DNA of 64,000 nucleotides from positions 1 through 64,000 of the forward strand of contig NZ_UPPP01000105.1 of assembly GCF_900476375.1 (NCBI RefSeq). Direction: 5' to 3'. A model generated the notes under the pieces. It was not told the origin of the DNA, searched no databases, and saw only the letters and a program-made list of their open reading frames with translations. This document shows, piece by piece, positions 1 to 7,779 of the stretch; positions within the stretch are counted from its first letter, which is position 1; each line of letters starts with the position of its first letter. The translations under genes and the position numbers were made by a program. Origin of the DNA: Allolucifera butyrica. GTDB lineage: Bacteria; Bacillota; Negativicutes; Sporomusales; UPPP01.

Positions 1-312
<312 letters not shown>

Positions 313-362
313 ATTTTTTGCTCATCTTTCTTCTGGGTAGTTTTGAGGGAACAAACTACTAT

Positions 363-438
363 GGTGGCTATGGTGAAGTGGTAACACGGCGGATTGTGGC
401 TCCGTTATTCGAGGGTTCGAACCCCTCTAGTCACCCCA
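363..438 (+). tRNA. tRNA-His (anticodon GTG)
   Basis: Cloverleaf with anticodon GTG in the loop of GGCGGATTGTGGCTCCGTT. The extra G(-1) typical of tRNA-His is at 363 and faces C73 at 435. The acceptor stem 364-370 pairs with 428-434 and the CCA end (436-438) is encoded. The T-arm motif GGTTCGAACCC is intact. It is the first of three tRNAs directly behind the 23S gene. Confidence 0.96.
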
Positions 439-457
439 TTATCTCATTTAGATATCC

Positions 458-534
458 GGCGGCGTAGCTCAGTTGGCTAGAGCATGCGGTTCATACCCGC
501 AGTGTCCGGGGTTCAAATCCCTGCGCCGCCACCA
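458..534 (+). tRNA. tRNA-Met (anticodon CAT, elongator type)
   Basis: Cloverleaf of 77 nt with anticodon CAT. The acceptor stem GGCGGCG pairs with CGCCGCC (524-530) and CCA is encoded at 532-534. The 1-72 pair is a normal G-C and the anticodon stem (TGCGG/CCGCA) lacks three consecutive G-C pairs, so it is not the initiator tRNA. Elongator Met is most likely; a lysidine-modified Ile2 tRNA cannot be fully excluded by eye. Confidence 0.93.
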
Positions 535-544
535 ACTTTATATC

Positions 545-618
545 GCGGGTGTAGCTCAATGGTAGAGCACTAGCCTTCCAAGCTAGCTACGAGGGTTCGA
601 TTCCCTTCACCCGCTCCA
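545..618 (+). tRNA. tRNA-Gly (anticodon TCC)
   Basis: Cloverleaf of 74 nt with anticodon TCC in the loop CTTCCAA. The acceptor stem GCGGGTG (545-551) pairs with CACCCGC (608-614), the discriminator is T, and CCA is encoded at 616-618. It closes the rRNA-tRNA transcript just before a strong terminator. Confidence 0.96.
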
Positions 619-627
619 GCGGATTAG

Positions 628-660
628 ACAGCACAGATTTATTCTGTGCTGTTTTTTTTT
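628..660 (+). terminator. rho-independent terminator of the rRNA-tRNA operon
   Basis: A 10-bp perfect stem (628-637 with 643-652, loop TTTAT) is followed by a run of nine T. It ends the 23S-tRNA-His-tRNA-Met-tRNA-Gly transcript. Confidence 0.93.
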
Positions 661-828
661 ATAATTTAGCGATAGTAGCACCATGTCTATATTTTCCATT
701 TTTAACCAAATTCTAATCAGAGTCTAATCAGGGATTAATCTTTAAGGCCTATGCTTTGAACAGATCGGCTTTGGCGATTTACTTCGGAAAAACCGGCAAT
801 TCAGTGGAGAGTCGGAAATAGCGCCAAA

Positions 829-889
829 TTGACATAGAAATGTAACAAACTTGTAAAGTTCGGTTTGTATAATTAAGAAACCGAAATTT
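829..889 (+). promoter_or_regulatory. candidate promoter and repressor operator for the tolC-acrAB operon
   Basis: TTGACA at 829-834 is followed after 17 nt by TGTAAA (852-857), a plausible sigma-70 type promoter. Overlapping it and running downstream is an inverted repeat with 12-base arms and one mismatch: AAAGTTCGGTTT (855-866) and AAACCGAAATTT (878-889), separated by 11 nt. A second -10-like TATAAT (868-873) lies in the spacer. The arm size fits a TetR/MarR-type repressor site, but no regulator gene is adjacent. The rest of 661-828 shows only a short direct repeat (TCTAATCAG twice near 711-731). Confidence 0.55.
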
Positions 890-906
890 TAGGAGGTCCT
901 TTTTTT

Positions 907-2205
907 ATGAACAAAATTCAACGCTGTGTGTCAATACTTATACCCATTATTGCGTTAACGGCACTGACTCCGGTAGTGCTTGCAGCCCCTGTTGAGTTAT
1001 CGCTCGATGAGAGCATTGCTTTGGCCCTAAAAAATAATTACAACATTAAATACTATAATTCGGCCAGAGAAAAATCGTATTGGGCCCTGAAGGAAGCGGA
1101 GAAGAATAAGGGCGTTTCCGTAACTTACACGCATACCGACGAACGCTATAATACGCCGCCTTCTGTCCTGTACGGTACCGACTCATATACATATACCAAC
1201 GATTTTGACAACACCGTAGCCCTCAGTGTTCCCATTTATTCCGGGAAAAAATTGGAAGGTGAGATTGATGAGGCCAATCTTGCTCTCAAAGAAGCCGACC
1301 TGGATGTGGCTGTGGCGAAGCAGCAGCTTAAGCTCGATGTCATCACCGACTACTTTAACGTGTTGGAATACCGCAACGAAGCTGCGGTGGACCAGGCGAC
1401 CGTAGACAACTATAAGGAACATTTGGACTTAGTTAATGCGAAATTTGATATCGGCATGGTGGCGAAAACGGATGTACTGACGAGCCAGGTTGATTTGGCA
1501 GATGCCCAGGATACGCTGATTCAGGCCCAAAATAGTTATCATAATGCGGTAGCTACTCTGAACAATGCTATTGGCCTGTCCCATGGGACCGAACTGGTTT
1601 TAAAAGATGAATTTAAATATGAAAAATATCCGTTGACCCTGGAGCAATGTCTGCAATATGCCGAAGAGCACCGGCCCGAAATTGCGCAGTATGAAGCCAA
1701 AGTCACCAGCGCCAAAGACGCTATCCAAGTTGCCAAGAGCGGCTATTTGCCAACCGTCGATTTGACGGCCGAGCAGGGTTGGTATGATAGCCATTTGCCC
1801 GGAGCCAAAAACAGCAACTGGCTGGTCAAACTGACGACATCTATTAATTTGTTCGATACCGGACTGACCGATTCCCAGGTGAAACAGGCGCAGCATAATG
1901 TGGACATGGTATCGGACCAGGCGAAGCAAGAACGCGATTCAATCCTGCTAAATGTCCGCCAGTATTATCTGAGCATGGGCGAAGCGGAAAAACGGATTGA
2001 GACCAGCAAAGTTTCGGTGAATCAGGCGGAAGAAAATCTAAGGATTGAAAAAGAACGGTATAAAGTCGGGGTCGATACCAACCTGGACCTGCGGGATGCG
2101 GTACTGTCCCTGGATTCCGCGAAAAAAACGGCGATTAAGGCCTTGTACGACTTTAACACCTACCGGGCGGAACTGGAACAGGCCATGGGAATCCCGGTGA
2201 AATAA
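907..2205 (+). CDS. TolC-family outer membrane efflux channel
   Basis: The 432-residue protein is an outer-membrane channel that lets an RND pump discharge substrates across the outer membrane. A signal peptide is visible (basic MNKIQR, hydrophobic core, cut near VLA-AP at residues 25-27). The mature part starts with the typical LSLDESIALALKNN and contains two homologous halves rich in long amphipathic helices (Ala/Gln/Glu heptads), as in the OEP/TolC fold. The second half begins near LTLEQCLQYAEEHRPEI (about 241). The ATG follows a strong AGGAGGT (891-897). It is the first gene of a three-gene operon with the adaptor and pump downstream. Its presence implies an outer membrane. Specificity cannot be read from the sequence. 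Confidence 0.92.
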   Translation: MNKIQRCVSILIPIIALTALTPVVLAAPVELSLDESIALALKNNYNIKYYNSAREKSYWALKEAEKNKGVSVTYTHTDERYNTPPSVLYGTDSYTYTNDFDNTVALSVPIYSGKKLEGEIDEANLALKEADLDVAVAKQQLKLDVITDYFNVLEYRNEAAVDQATVDNYKEHLDLVNAKFDIGMVAKTDVLTSQVDLADAQDTLIQAQNSYHNAVATLNNAIGLSHGTELVLKDEFKYEKYPLTLEQCLQYAEEHRPEIAQYEAKVTSAKDAIQVAKSGYLPTVDLTAEQGWYDSHLPGAKNSNWLVKLTTSINLFDTGLTDSQVKQAQHNVDMVSDQAKQERDSILLNVRQYYLSMGEAEKRIETSKVSVNQAEENLRIEKERYKVGVDTNLDLRDAVLSLDSAKKTAIKALYDFNTYRAELEQAMGIPVK

Positions 2206-2257
2206 CGGCGTTTATGGTGTTGTGAACATGCATTTTTATAAGTGGGAGGACGAGTTA

Positions 2258-3430
2258 GTGAATATAAAACATTCCAAAAAGCTGTACTGGGGAATTCTCA
2301 TCCTGGCTGTTTTGGCCGGCAGTGCAGCCGTATACAAAGGGTTAGCGCCCAAAATGCAAACGGGTCCGCTGCCGCAGGCGGTCGATGTGAAAGCCATGCA
2401 GGTAGTCAAGCAGGATACGGCCCAAAGCTATAAATTTGTCGGTGAAGTCCAATCTAAAAATGAAGTAGCAATTATCTCGAAAGTAGCCGGCAACATTGTG
2501 GCCAAGATGGTGAAGGGCGGCGATATTGTTTATAAAGGACAGCCCCTGTTCCGCATTGATGACAAGCAATACAAGTCGGCCATATTATCGGCCCGGGCCA
2601 GCTTAAACCAGGCGGAGGCCACGCTGAATAATGTCCGGAAAGATGTGGATCGATACCAGCAGCTAGCGGCGATCCAAGGGGTTTCCCAGCAAACCCTGGA
2701 TGCGGAAATGGCCCAGGAAGAAGAAGACGCTGCCAGTGTGGAAACATACCGGGCCAATTTGCAGCAGGCCGAGGAGAATGAGGCGGATACCTTAATCTGT
2801 TCGCCCGTGGACGGCCGGATGGATGTGAATGACCTAAGCATCGGCGCTTATGCTGCGGCGGGGTCGACGACCCTGGCCACGGTATCTTCCCTGGATCCGA
2901 TTTGGGTTCAGTTTAGTATGAGTGAAAATGAATATTTGGATTTACTGCAGCAGGGCAATGGCGCATTACCAGCAAGTTTCAGGGATAATCTTAAACTTAC
3001 GCTGAGCAATGGAGCGGCCTACCCTCTACAGGGCCATATTGAGCAAATCGATAAAGGCATAAGTGACACGACCGGCACCATTACGTTAAAAGCCTCGTTT
3101 GATAATCCGCAAAAAATGCTGCTGCCGGGAATGTTTGCGCAGATAACCGCCCAGGGGCCGATGCTCAAGGATGCTTTGCTGGTGCCGCAAAAAGCGGTCA
3201 AGCAAATTTTGGACGACACCTTTGTTACTGTAGTGACCGCCGAGAATAAGGCGGAAAGCCGGCCCGTAAAGCTTGGGGACAAAATCGGGACGGCGTGGGT
3301 AGTCGTAACCGCAGGTCTTAACGCCGGTGACCGCGTAGTTGTGGAAGGAATCGACAAAGCGAAACAGGGAACGGTGTTAAATGTAACGATAATAAATCCG
3401 GATGATTTGCAGACTCCGGCGAAACAATAG
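2258..3430 (+). CDS. RND efflux periplasmic adaptor (AcrA/MexA family)
   Basis: Membrane fusion protein that bridges the inner-membrane pump and the TolC-like channel. The GTG at 2258 is preferred over the upstream in-frame GTG (2222) or ATG (2228) because GGGAGGA sits 8 nt before it. The protein then starts MNIKHSKKLYW and has one N-terminal membrane anchor (about 8-28) with no lipobox, so it is anchored by a helix rather than lipid. Next comes a biotinyl-lipoyl-like half (AIISKVAGNIVAKMVKGGDIV), a coiled-coil hairpin rich in Ala/Glu/Gln, the second lipoyl half (ICSPVDGRMDVNDLSIGAY) and the beta-barrel and membrane-proximal domains. It lies 52 bases after tolC and 12 before acrB. Confidence 0.92.
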   Translation: MNIKHSKKLYWGILILAVLAGSAAVYKGLAPKMQTGPLPQAVDVKAMQVVKQDTAQSYKFVGEVQSKNEVAIISKVAGNIVAKMVKGGDIVYKGQPLFRIDDKQYKSAILSARASLNQAEATLNNVRKDVDRYQQLAAIQGVSQQTLDAEMAQEEEDAASVETYRANLQQAEENEADTLICSPVDGRMDVNDLSIGAYAAAGSTTLATVSSLDPIWVQFSMSENEYLDLLQQGNGALPASFRDNLKLTLSNGAAYPLQGHIEQIDKGISDTTGTITLKASFDNPQKMLLPGMFAQITAQGPMLKDALLVPQKAVKQILDDTFVTVVTAENKAESRPVKLGDKIGTAWVVVTAGLNAGDRVVVEGIDKAKQGTVLNVTIINPDDLQTPAKQ

Positions 3431-3442
3431 GGGGGATCTTAT

Positions 3443-6400
3443 ATGGCTAAATTTTTTATTGACCGCCCTGTTTTTGCCATCGTTTTATCTATTGTGATTA
3501 CTCTAATCGGTATAACTGCGGCGGTAAACCTGCCTGTAGCCCAATATCCGCAAATTGCCCCCCCTACGGTTACCGTCAGTACAGCTTATACCGGGGCCAA
3601 TTCCGATGTGGTTGACAAAACCGTGGCCCAGGTCATTGAGGATAAAGTCAACGGCGTGGAAGGGATGACCTCCATGTCTTCCAACAGTACTGATTCCGGG
3701 TCCTATTCGCTCCAGGTCCAGTTTGAGTCCGGTATAGACACGAATACTGCCGAGATTCAGACCCAAAGCCGGGTGGCGGAAGTAAATGCGTCGCTGCCCA
3801 GTACGGTTCAGACAGCAGGTGTTACTACCCGGAAAAATTCAGATGCTATGGGTTTGGTTTTTAATCTCTGGTCACCGAATGACGCCTATGATGTCAACTT
3901 TTTAAAAAATTACGGGACGATTTACCTTATCGACGCCATTAAACGGGTTAAAGGGGTCGGGGATGTAATGGCATTCGGTTCCGACTACAGCATGAGAATT
4001 TGGCTGCAGCCGGAAAAGATGGCGCAGCTGGGGGTTTCGACCACGGAAGTAACCGATGCTATCGAAGCGCAAAATGTCCAGGCAGCGGCGGGGTCCCTGG
4101 GGCAAATGCCGGCGGATTCCAGCCAGCAGTTTCAATATACGGCCAAAGTAAAAGGCCGTCTCTCTACGCCGCAAGAGTTTAAAAACATTATTATAAAAGC
4201 CAAATCGGACGGGTCGGTAATTCACCTGGGGGACATTGCCCGGGTGGAATTGGGCAGTCAGGATTATACCTATAGCACGATGGTGAACGGCCATAGGTCG
4301 GCGGGGTTTGGCGTTGAGCTGACCAGTGACGCCAATATCCTGGAGACCATCAGCAATGTGAAAAAAGTGCTGGCCCAGGCGGCGGAAAATTTTCCCGCTA
4401 ATCTGCAATACAAAATTGTTGTCGATAATACCCAATTTATTCGCGAATCCATGCTGGAAGTGGTGAAAACCTTTGCCGAAGCGCTGCTGCTGGTGGTCAT
4501 TGTGGTATTCCTTTTCCTGCAGAGCTGGCGCGCCACGCTGATTCCGATGCTGGCGGTGCCGGTTTCCTTGCTGGGCACCTTTGGGGCGTTCAGCGCACTG
4601 GGTTTTACGATCAATACCTTAACTTTATTTGCTATGGTAATGGCCATCGGACTGGTCGTTGACGACGCCATTGTGGTAATTGAGGCGGTGGAACATCATA
4701 TGCGGTATTCCGGGCTGACGCCTTTGGACGCTACTAAGCGGGCTATGGGTGAGGTGTCCGGACCGGTCGTGGCCATTGCCTTTGTGTTAGCTTCCGTCTT
4801 TATTCCCGTAGCTTTTTTTGGCGGGATGATGGGGATTCTCTATAAACAATTTGCCATAACCATTGCTATTTCCATGGCCCTGTCGGCGGTGGTGGCACTG
4901 TCCCTTACGCCGGCCCTTTGCACGCTGCTGCTCAAACCTTATGACCCGGAAGCCCATAATGGACTGATTGGCCGGTTTTTTGCCGCCTTTAATTGCTGGT
5001 TTGAGAGAAATGTCGAGCGGTATGGGGCCGGGCTGGCCAAAGTGATTGGCAAGGCCCGCCTGTGTATGGCGCTATTGGCTGTTTTGCTGATTTGTCTCGG
5101 TGGATTGTATAAATTGGTGCCGTCCTCTTTTGTGCCGGATGAAGATCAGGGCTATTATATTACATCGGTTACTCTGCCGGAGGCGGCAAGCCTGAACCGG
5201 ACAATGGACACTATGAAGGAACTTACCCAGAAGATCGGTTCGCAGCCGGGAGTCACCAACGTTATGGCGATCTCCGGCATGGATTTATTAGGCGGGGGTT
5301 CGAAATCGAACAGCGGGACCATGTTTGTTTCCCTTGCGCCGTGGGCGCAGCGGGAAAAACCGGAATTAAAGGTGAATGGCGAAATCGCGCAAACGTTTAT
5401 GGAGGGAGCGCATTTGCCGGAAGGGACGGTTCTTGCCTTTCAGCCGGCTTCCCTGCCGGGAATGGGAAGGGTTGGCGGTTTCACGCTGATGCTGGAGGAC
5501 CAAAACGGCGGCAGCCTGGAGGATCTGGACAAGGTAGCGCAAGAGTTTGTTGCGGCGGCGAAAAAGCGGCCGGAAATCGGGTCCATTACCTCCAATTTCA
5601 GTGTGAGTACGCCGGAGTATGAATTTGAAGTGGACCGGGCCAAGGCCGAAAAAATGGGGGTAGCCGTGGACGACGTATTTACAGCTTTGCAGGCTTTTCT
5701 TGGGGGATTGCATGTCAACGACTTTAACAAATTCGGCCGGACCTACGAGGTGATCGTGCAGGCGCAAGCTCCCTACCGCAACGATGCCGACGCCTTGCGC
5801 TACCTGTTTGTGAAAAGTTCCAATAGTACCATGGTGCCGCTAAACACCTTATTAAAGCCCAAACGGGAAAAAGGTGCGCCGATCATTAGCCGCTACAACG
5901 GGTTTCAGGCAATACAAATCAGCGGCAGCCAGGCGTCCGGCTACAGTTCCGGCCAAGCCATGACCGCCCTGGAGGAAGTGGCGAAGCAAACCTTGCCCAG
6001 CGGTTACACGTATGAGTGGGCCGGTGAGAGCCGGGAGGAAAAGGTTTCCGGCAATCAGGCGCCGATCTTATTTGGTATGGCTTTTGCTTTTGCCTTTTTG
6101 TGCTTAGCGGCGCTTTATGAGAGCTGGAGCGTGCCCTTTGCCGTTTTGCTGGCTGTGCCGACGGGAATCTTTGGCGCCTTTTTGTTTCAGTATCTACGAA
6201 ATCTGCAGAACAGTATTTATATGCAGATCGGCCTGGTTATGCTGATCGGCCTGGCCGCCAAAAACGCCATCTTAATTGTCGAATTTGCCAAGGTCAGGGT
6301 GGATAAAGGAATGCATCCGGTTCAGGCGGCCATTGAAGCGGCGAAAATCCGGCTGCGGCCAATTCTGATGACGTCTTTAGCATTTATTATCGGCTGCCTT

Positions 6401-6610
6401 CCGCTGGCTATCGCCACCGGGGCCGGGGCCGGCGCCAGAAATTCGATGGGAACGGCCGTAGTCGGCGGCATGTTTACCGCGACTTCCCTGGGAATCTTCC
6501 TCATCCCCGTTTTGTTTGTCGTGGTGGAAAAAGTCACCGTCAAAATGAAAACGTTGTACCCGGGGAGAAAGTCCGCAGAAGAAAAGAATTTCCAGGACAT
6601 AAAGGAATAA
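3443..6610 (+). CDS. RND multidrug efflux pump (AcrB/HAE1 family)
   Basis: The 1055-residue proton-driven inner-membrane pump has the full family length. It opens with MAKFFIDRPVFAIVLSIVI, the standard first transmembrane segment, followed by a large periplasmic porter domain. The transmembrane 4 proton relay Asp pair is present at D407-D408 (GLVVDDAIVVIE), and the second-half motif GLAAKNAILIVEFA is intact in transmembrane 10. The periplasmic loop FVPDEDQGYYI is also typical. The ATG follows GGGGGGAT. Gene order channel-adaptor-pump is unusual for the enterobacterial system but common where tolC is part of the operon. Substrates are unknown; HAE1 members usually handle drugs, bile salts or solvents. 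Confidence 0.95.
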   Translation: MAKFFIDRPVFAIVLSIVITLIGITAAVNLPVAQYPQIAPPTVTVSTAYTGANSDVVDKTVAQVIEDKVNGVEGMTSMSSNSTDSGSYSLQVQFESGIDTNTAEIQTQSRVAEVNASLPSTVQTAGVTTRKNSDAMGLVFNLWSPNDAYDVNFLKNYGTIYLIDAIKRVKGVGDVMAFGSDYSMRIWLQPEKMAQLGVSTTEVTDAIEAQNVQAAAGSLGQMPADSSQQFQYTAKVKGRLSTPQEFKNIIIKAKSDGSVIHLGDIARVELGSQDYTYSTMVNGHRSAGFGVELTSDANILETISNVKKVLAQAAENFPANLQYKIVVDNTQFIRESMLEVVKTFAEALLLVVIVVFLFLQSWRATLIPMLAVPVSLLGTFGAFSALGFTINTLTLFAMVMAIGLVVDDAIVVIEAVEHHMRYSGLTPLDATKRAMGEVSGPVVAIAFVLASVFIPVAFFGGMMGILYKQFAITIAISMALSAVVALSLTPALCTLLLKPYDPEAHNGLIGRFFAAFNCWFERNVERYGAGLAKVIGKARLCMALLAVLLICLGGLYKLVPSSFVPDEDQGYYITSVTLPEAASLNRTMDTMKELTQKIGSQPGVTNVMAISGMDLLGGGSKSNSGTMFVSLAPWAQREKPELKVNGEIAQTFMEGAHLPEGTVLAFQPASLPGMGRVGGFTLMLEDQNGGSLEDLDKVAQEFVAAAKKRPEIGSITSNFSVSTPEYEFEVDRAKAEKMGVAVDDVFTALQAFLGGLHVNDFNKFGRTYEVIVQAQAPYRNDADALRYLFVKSSNSTMVPLNTLLKPKREKGAPIISRYNGFQAIQISGSQASGYSSGQAMTALEEVAKQTLPSGYTYEWAGESREEKVSGNQAPILFGMAFAFAFLCLAALYESWSVPFAVLLAVPTGIFGAFLFQYLRNLQNSIYMQIGLVMLIGLAAKNAILIVEFAKVRVDKGMHPVQAAIEAAKIRLRPILMTSLAFIIGCLPLAIATGAGAGARNSMGTAVVGGMFTATSLGIFLIPVLFVVVEKVTVKMKTLYPGRKSAEEKNFQDIKE

Positions 6611-6623
6611 CTAATAATAATGT

Positions 6624-6652
6624 TTGACAATTATGAAAAAATATGGTCAAAT
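6624..6652 (+). promoter_or_regulatory. candidate promoter for the beta-glucoside operon
   Basis: TTGACA at 6624-6629 is followed after 17 nt by TCAAAT (6647-6652, four of six matches). It lies 32 nt upstream of the first antiterminator site, as expected for an antitermination-controlled operon. Confidence 0.5.
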
Positions 6653-6683
6653 ATAAATATCTTCTAAAGACATTTATATAACA

Positions 6684-6766
6684 AGGATTGTTACTGTTTG
6701 GCAGGCAAAACCTAATCTGTGTAAGAATAGCATTATGCTATTCTTGCATTGCTTAGGTTTTTTATT
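6684..6766 (+). promoter_or_regulatory. RAT site and overlapping terminator (first, before licT)
   Basis: The stretch 6684-6713 (GGATTGTTACTG...GGCAGGCAAAACC) matches the ribonucleic antiterminator consensus bound by BglG/LicT proteins. Its 3' part (AAAACCTAA, about 6707-6715) is also the 5' arm of a terminator whose 3' arm TTAGGTTTTTT lies at about 6754-6764. A second hairpin (AAGAATAGCAT with ATGCTATTCTT) fills the loop. Bound, dephosphorylated antiterminator would stop terminator folding and let the operon be read. Confidence 0.9.
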
Positions 6767-6794
6767 ATAATAATTTGCGGCTGGGCGAGAGAAT

Positions 6795-7640
6795 ATGGAA
6801 ATAAAAAAAGTATTTAATAATAACGTAGTCCTGGCAGAGAATGAAAAGCAAATGGAAATGGTAGTAATGGGGCGCGGGCTTGCTTTTCAAAAAAAGACCG
6901 GTGACTGGATTGATCCTGCCGGGATTGAAAAAACTTTTGTTTTGGAACGGCAGGGGATTTCGGAAAAAATTGCCGACTTACTAAAGGAAACGTCCGACCA
7001 GTATTTGGGACTTGCCGATAAAATTATTTCCTATGCCAAAACGGCGTTGAATAATAAATTGGATGATTATTTATATGTCGCATTGACGGATCATTTAAGC
7101 TTCGCCATTAGCCGTCATAAGCAGGGTTTTCATTTGCCAAATGCCTTGCTTTGGGAAATCAGAAAGTTTTACAAAGAGGAATTTAAAGTCGGGTTGAAAG
7201 CACTGAAGATTATTGCGGCCGAAACAGGAATCCAATTACCGGAGGATGAAGCGGGGTTTATTACGATCCACCTGGTCAATAGCCAATTTCCGGGCAAAGG
7301 TATGGAGCCGATGGCCGAAATTACCGGTATGATTAGTCATATCCTGAATATTGTAAAGTATCATTATCAGATGGAATTGAATGAAACAACCGTCAGCTAT
7401 GAACGGTTTCTGACCCATTTACGTTTTTTTGCCTTGCGTTTAACCCGTAAGGATAGCAAAATATACGAAGAGGAAGCCGATTTTTTCTTTGAGCAAGTGA
7501 AGACGAAATATGCCAAAGCCTTTCAATGCAGCGGCAAGATTGCTTTATATATACAACAAACGTATAACCGCCGGCTTTCCTGTGACGAAAAGATCTATTT
7601 AACCCTGCATATTCAGCGGGTTACGAACCGGCAAGAGTAA
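6795..7640 (+). CDS. licT: BglG/LicT-family transcription antiterminator
   Basis: The RNA-binding antiterminator couples PTS activity to expression of the beta-glucoside genes. The 281 residues divide into an N-terminal CAT RNA-binding domain (1-55, MEIKKVFNNNVVLAEN) and two PTS regulation domains. The four conserved PRD histidines appear at H100 and H159 (PRD1) and H208 and H272 (PRD2), matching the usual sites phosphorylated by the EII (inhibiting) and HPr (activating). It lies between two RAT/terminator sites, so it should also control its own synthesis. The PTS permease and phosphoglucosidase follow. No strong ribosome binding site is seen, only GAGAG 7 nt before the ATG. Confidence 0.95.
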   Translation: MEIKKVFNNNVVLAENEKQMEMVVMGRGLAFQKKTGDWIDPAGIEKTFVLERQGISEKIADLLKETSDQYLGLADKIISYAKTALNNKLDDYLYVALTDHLSFAISRHKQGFHLPNALLWEIRKFYKEEFKVGLKALKIIAAETGIQLPEDEAGFITIHLVNSQFPGKGMEPMAEITGMISHILNIVKYHYQMELNETTVSYERFLTHLRFFALRLTRKDSKIYEEEADFFFEQVKTKYAKAFQCSGKIALYIQQTYNRRLSCDEKIYLTLHIQRVTNRQE

Positions 7641-7654
7641 ATTTTATATAGCAA

Positions 7655-7749
7655 TGGGATTGTTACTATGTTTAGGCAAAACCTAAGTTGATAACCCTGC
7701 AGGCAGGTAATTTTACCTGCTTGTTACAGAGGTTCAATTTAGGTTTTTA
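7655..7749 (+). promoter_or_regulatory. RAT site and overlapping terminator (second, before the PTS gene)
   Basis: GGGATTGTTACTATG...AGGCAAAACCT (7655-7684) is a second ribonucleic antiterminator, overlapping the 5' arm (AAAACCTAA) of a terminator that ends in TTAGGTTTTTATTTTATT at about 7738-7755. It gives the antiterminator control over the permease and hydrolase genes independently of the upstream site. Confidence 0.9.
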
Positions 7750-7779
7750 TTTTATTTAAAACCGGAGAGGAGACGGAAA

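Noticed and set aside
458..534. Initiator tRNA-fMet
   Set aside because: The 1-72 pair is G-C and the anticodon stem lacks the three G-C pairs of initiators.
868..873. TATAAT before tolC as the main -10 box
   Set aside because: No acceptable -35 at 16-18 nt upstream; it lies in the spacer of the inverted repeat. TTGACA/TGTAAA (829-857) is better spaced, though the choice is not certain.
3902..4435. Long minus-strand frame (177 codons) inside the acrB-type gene
   Set aside because: It is antisense to a strongly conserved gene and has no ribosome binding site; a shadow of codon composition.
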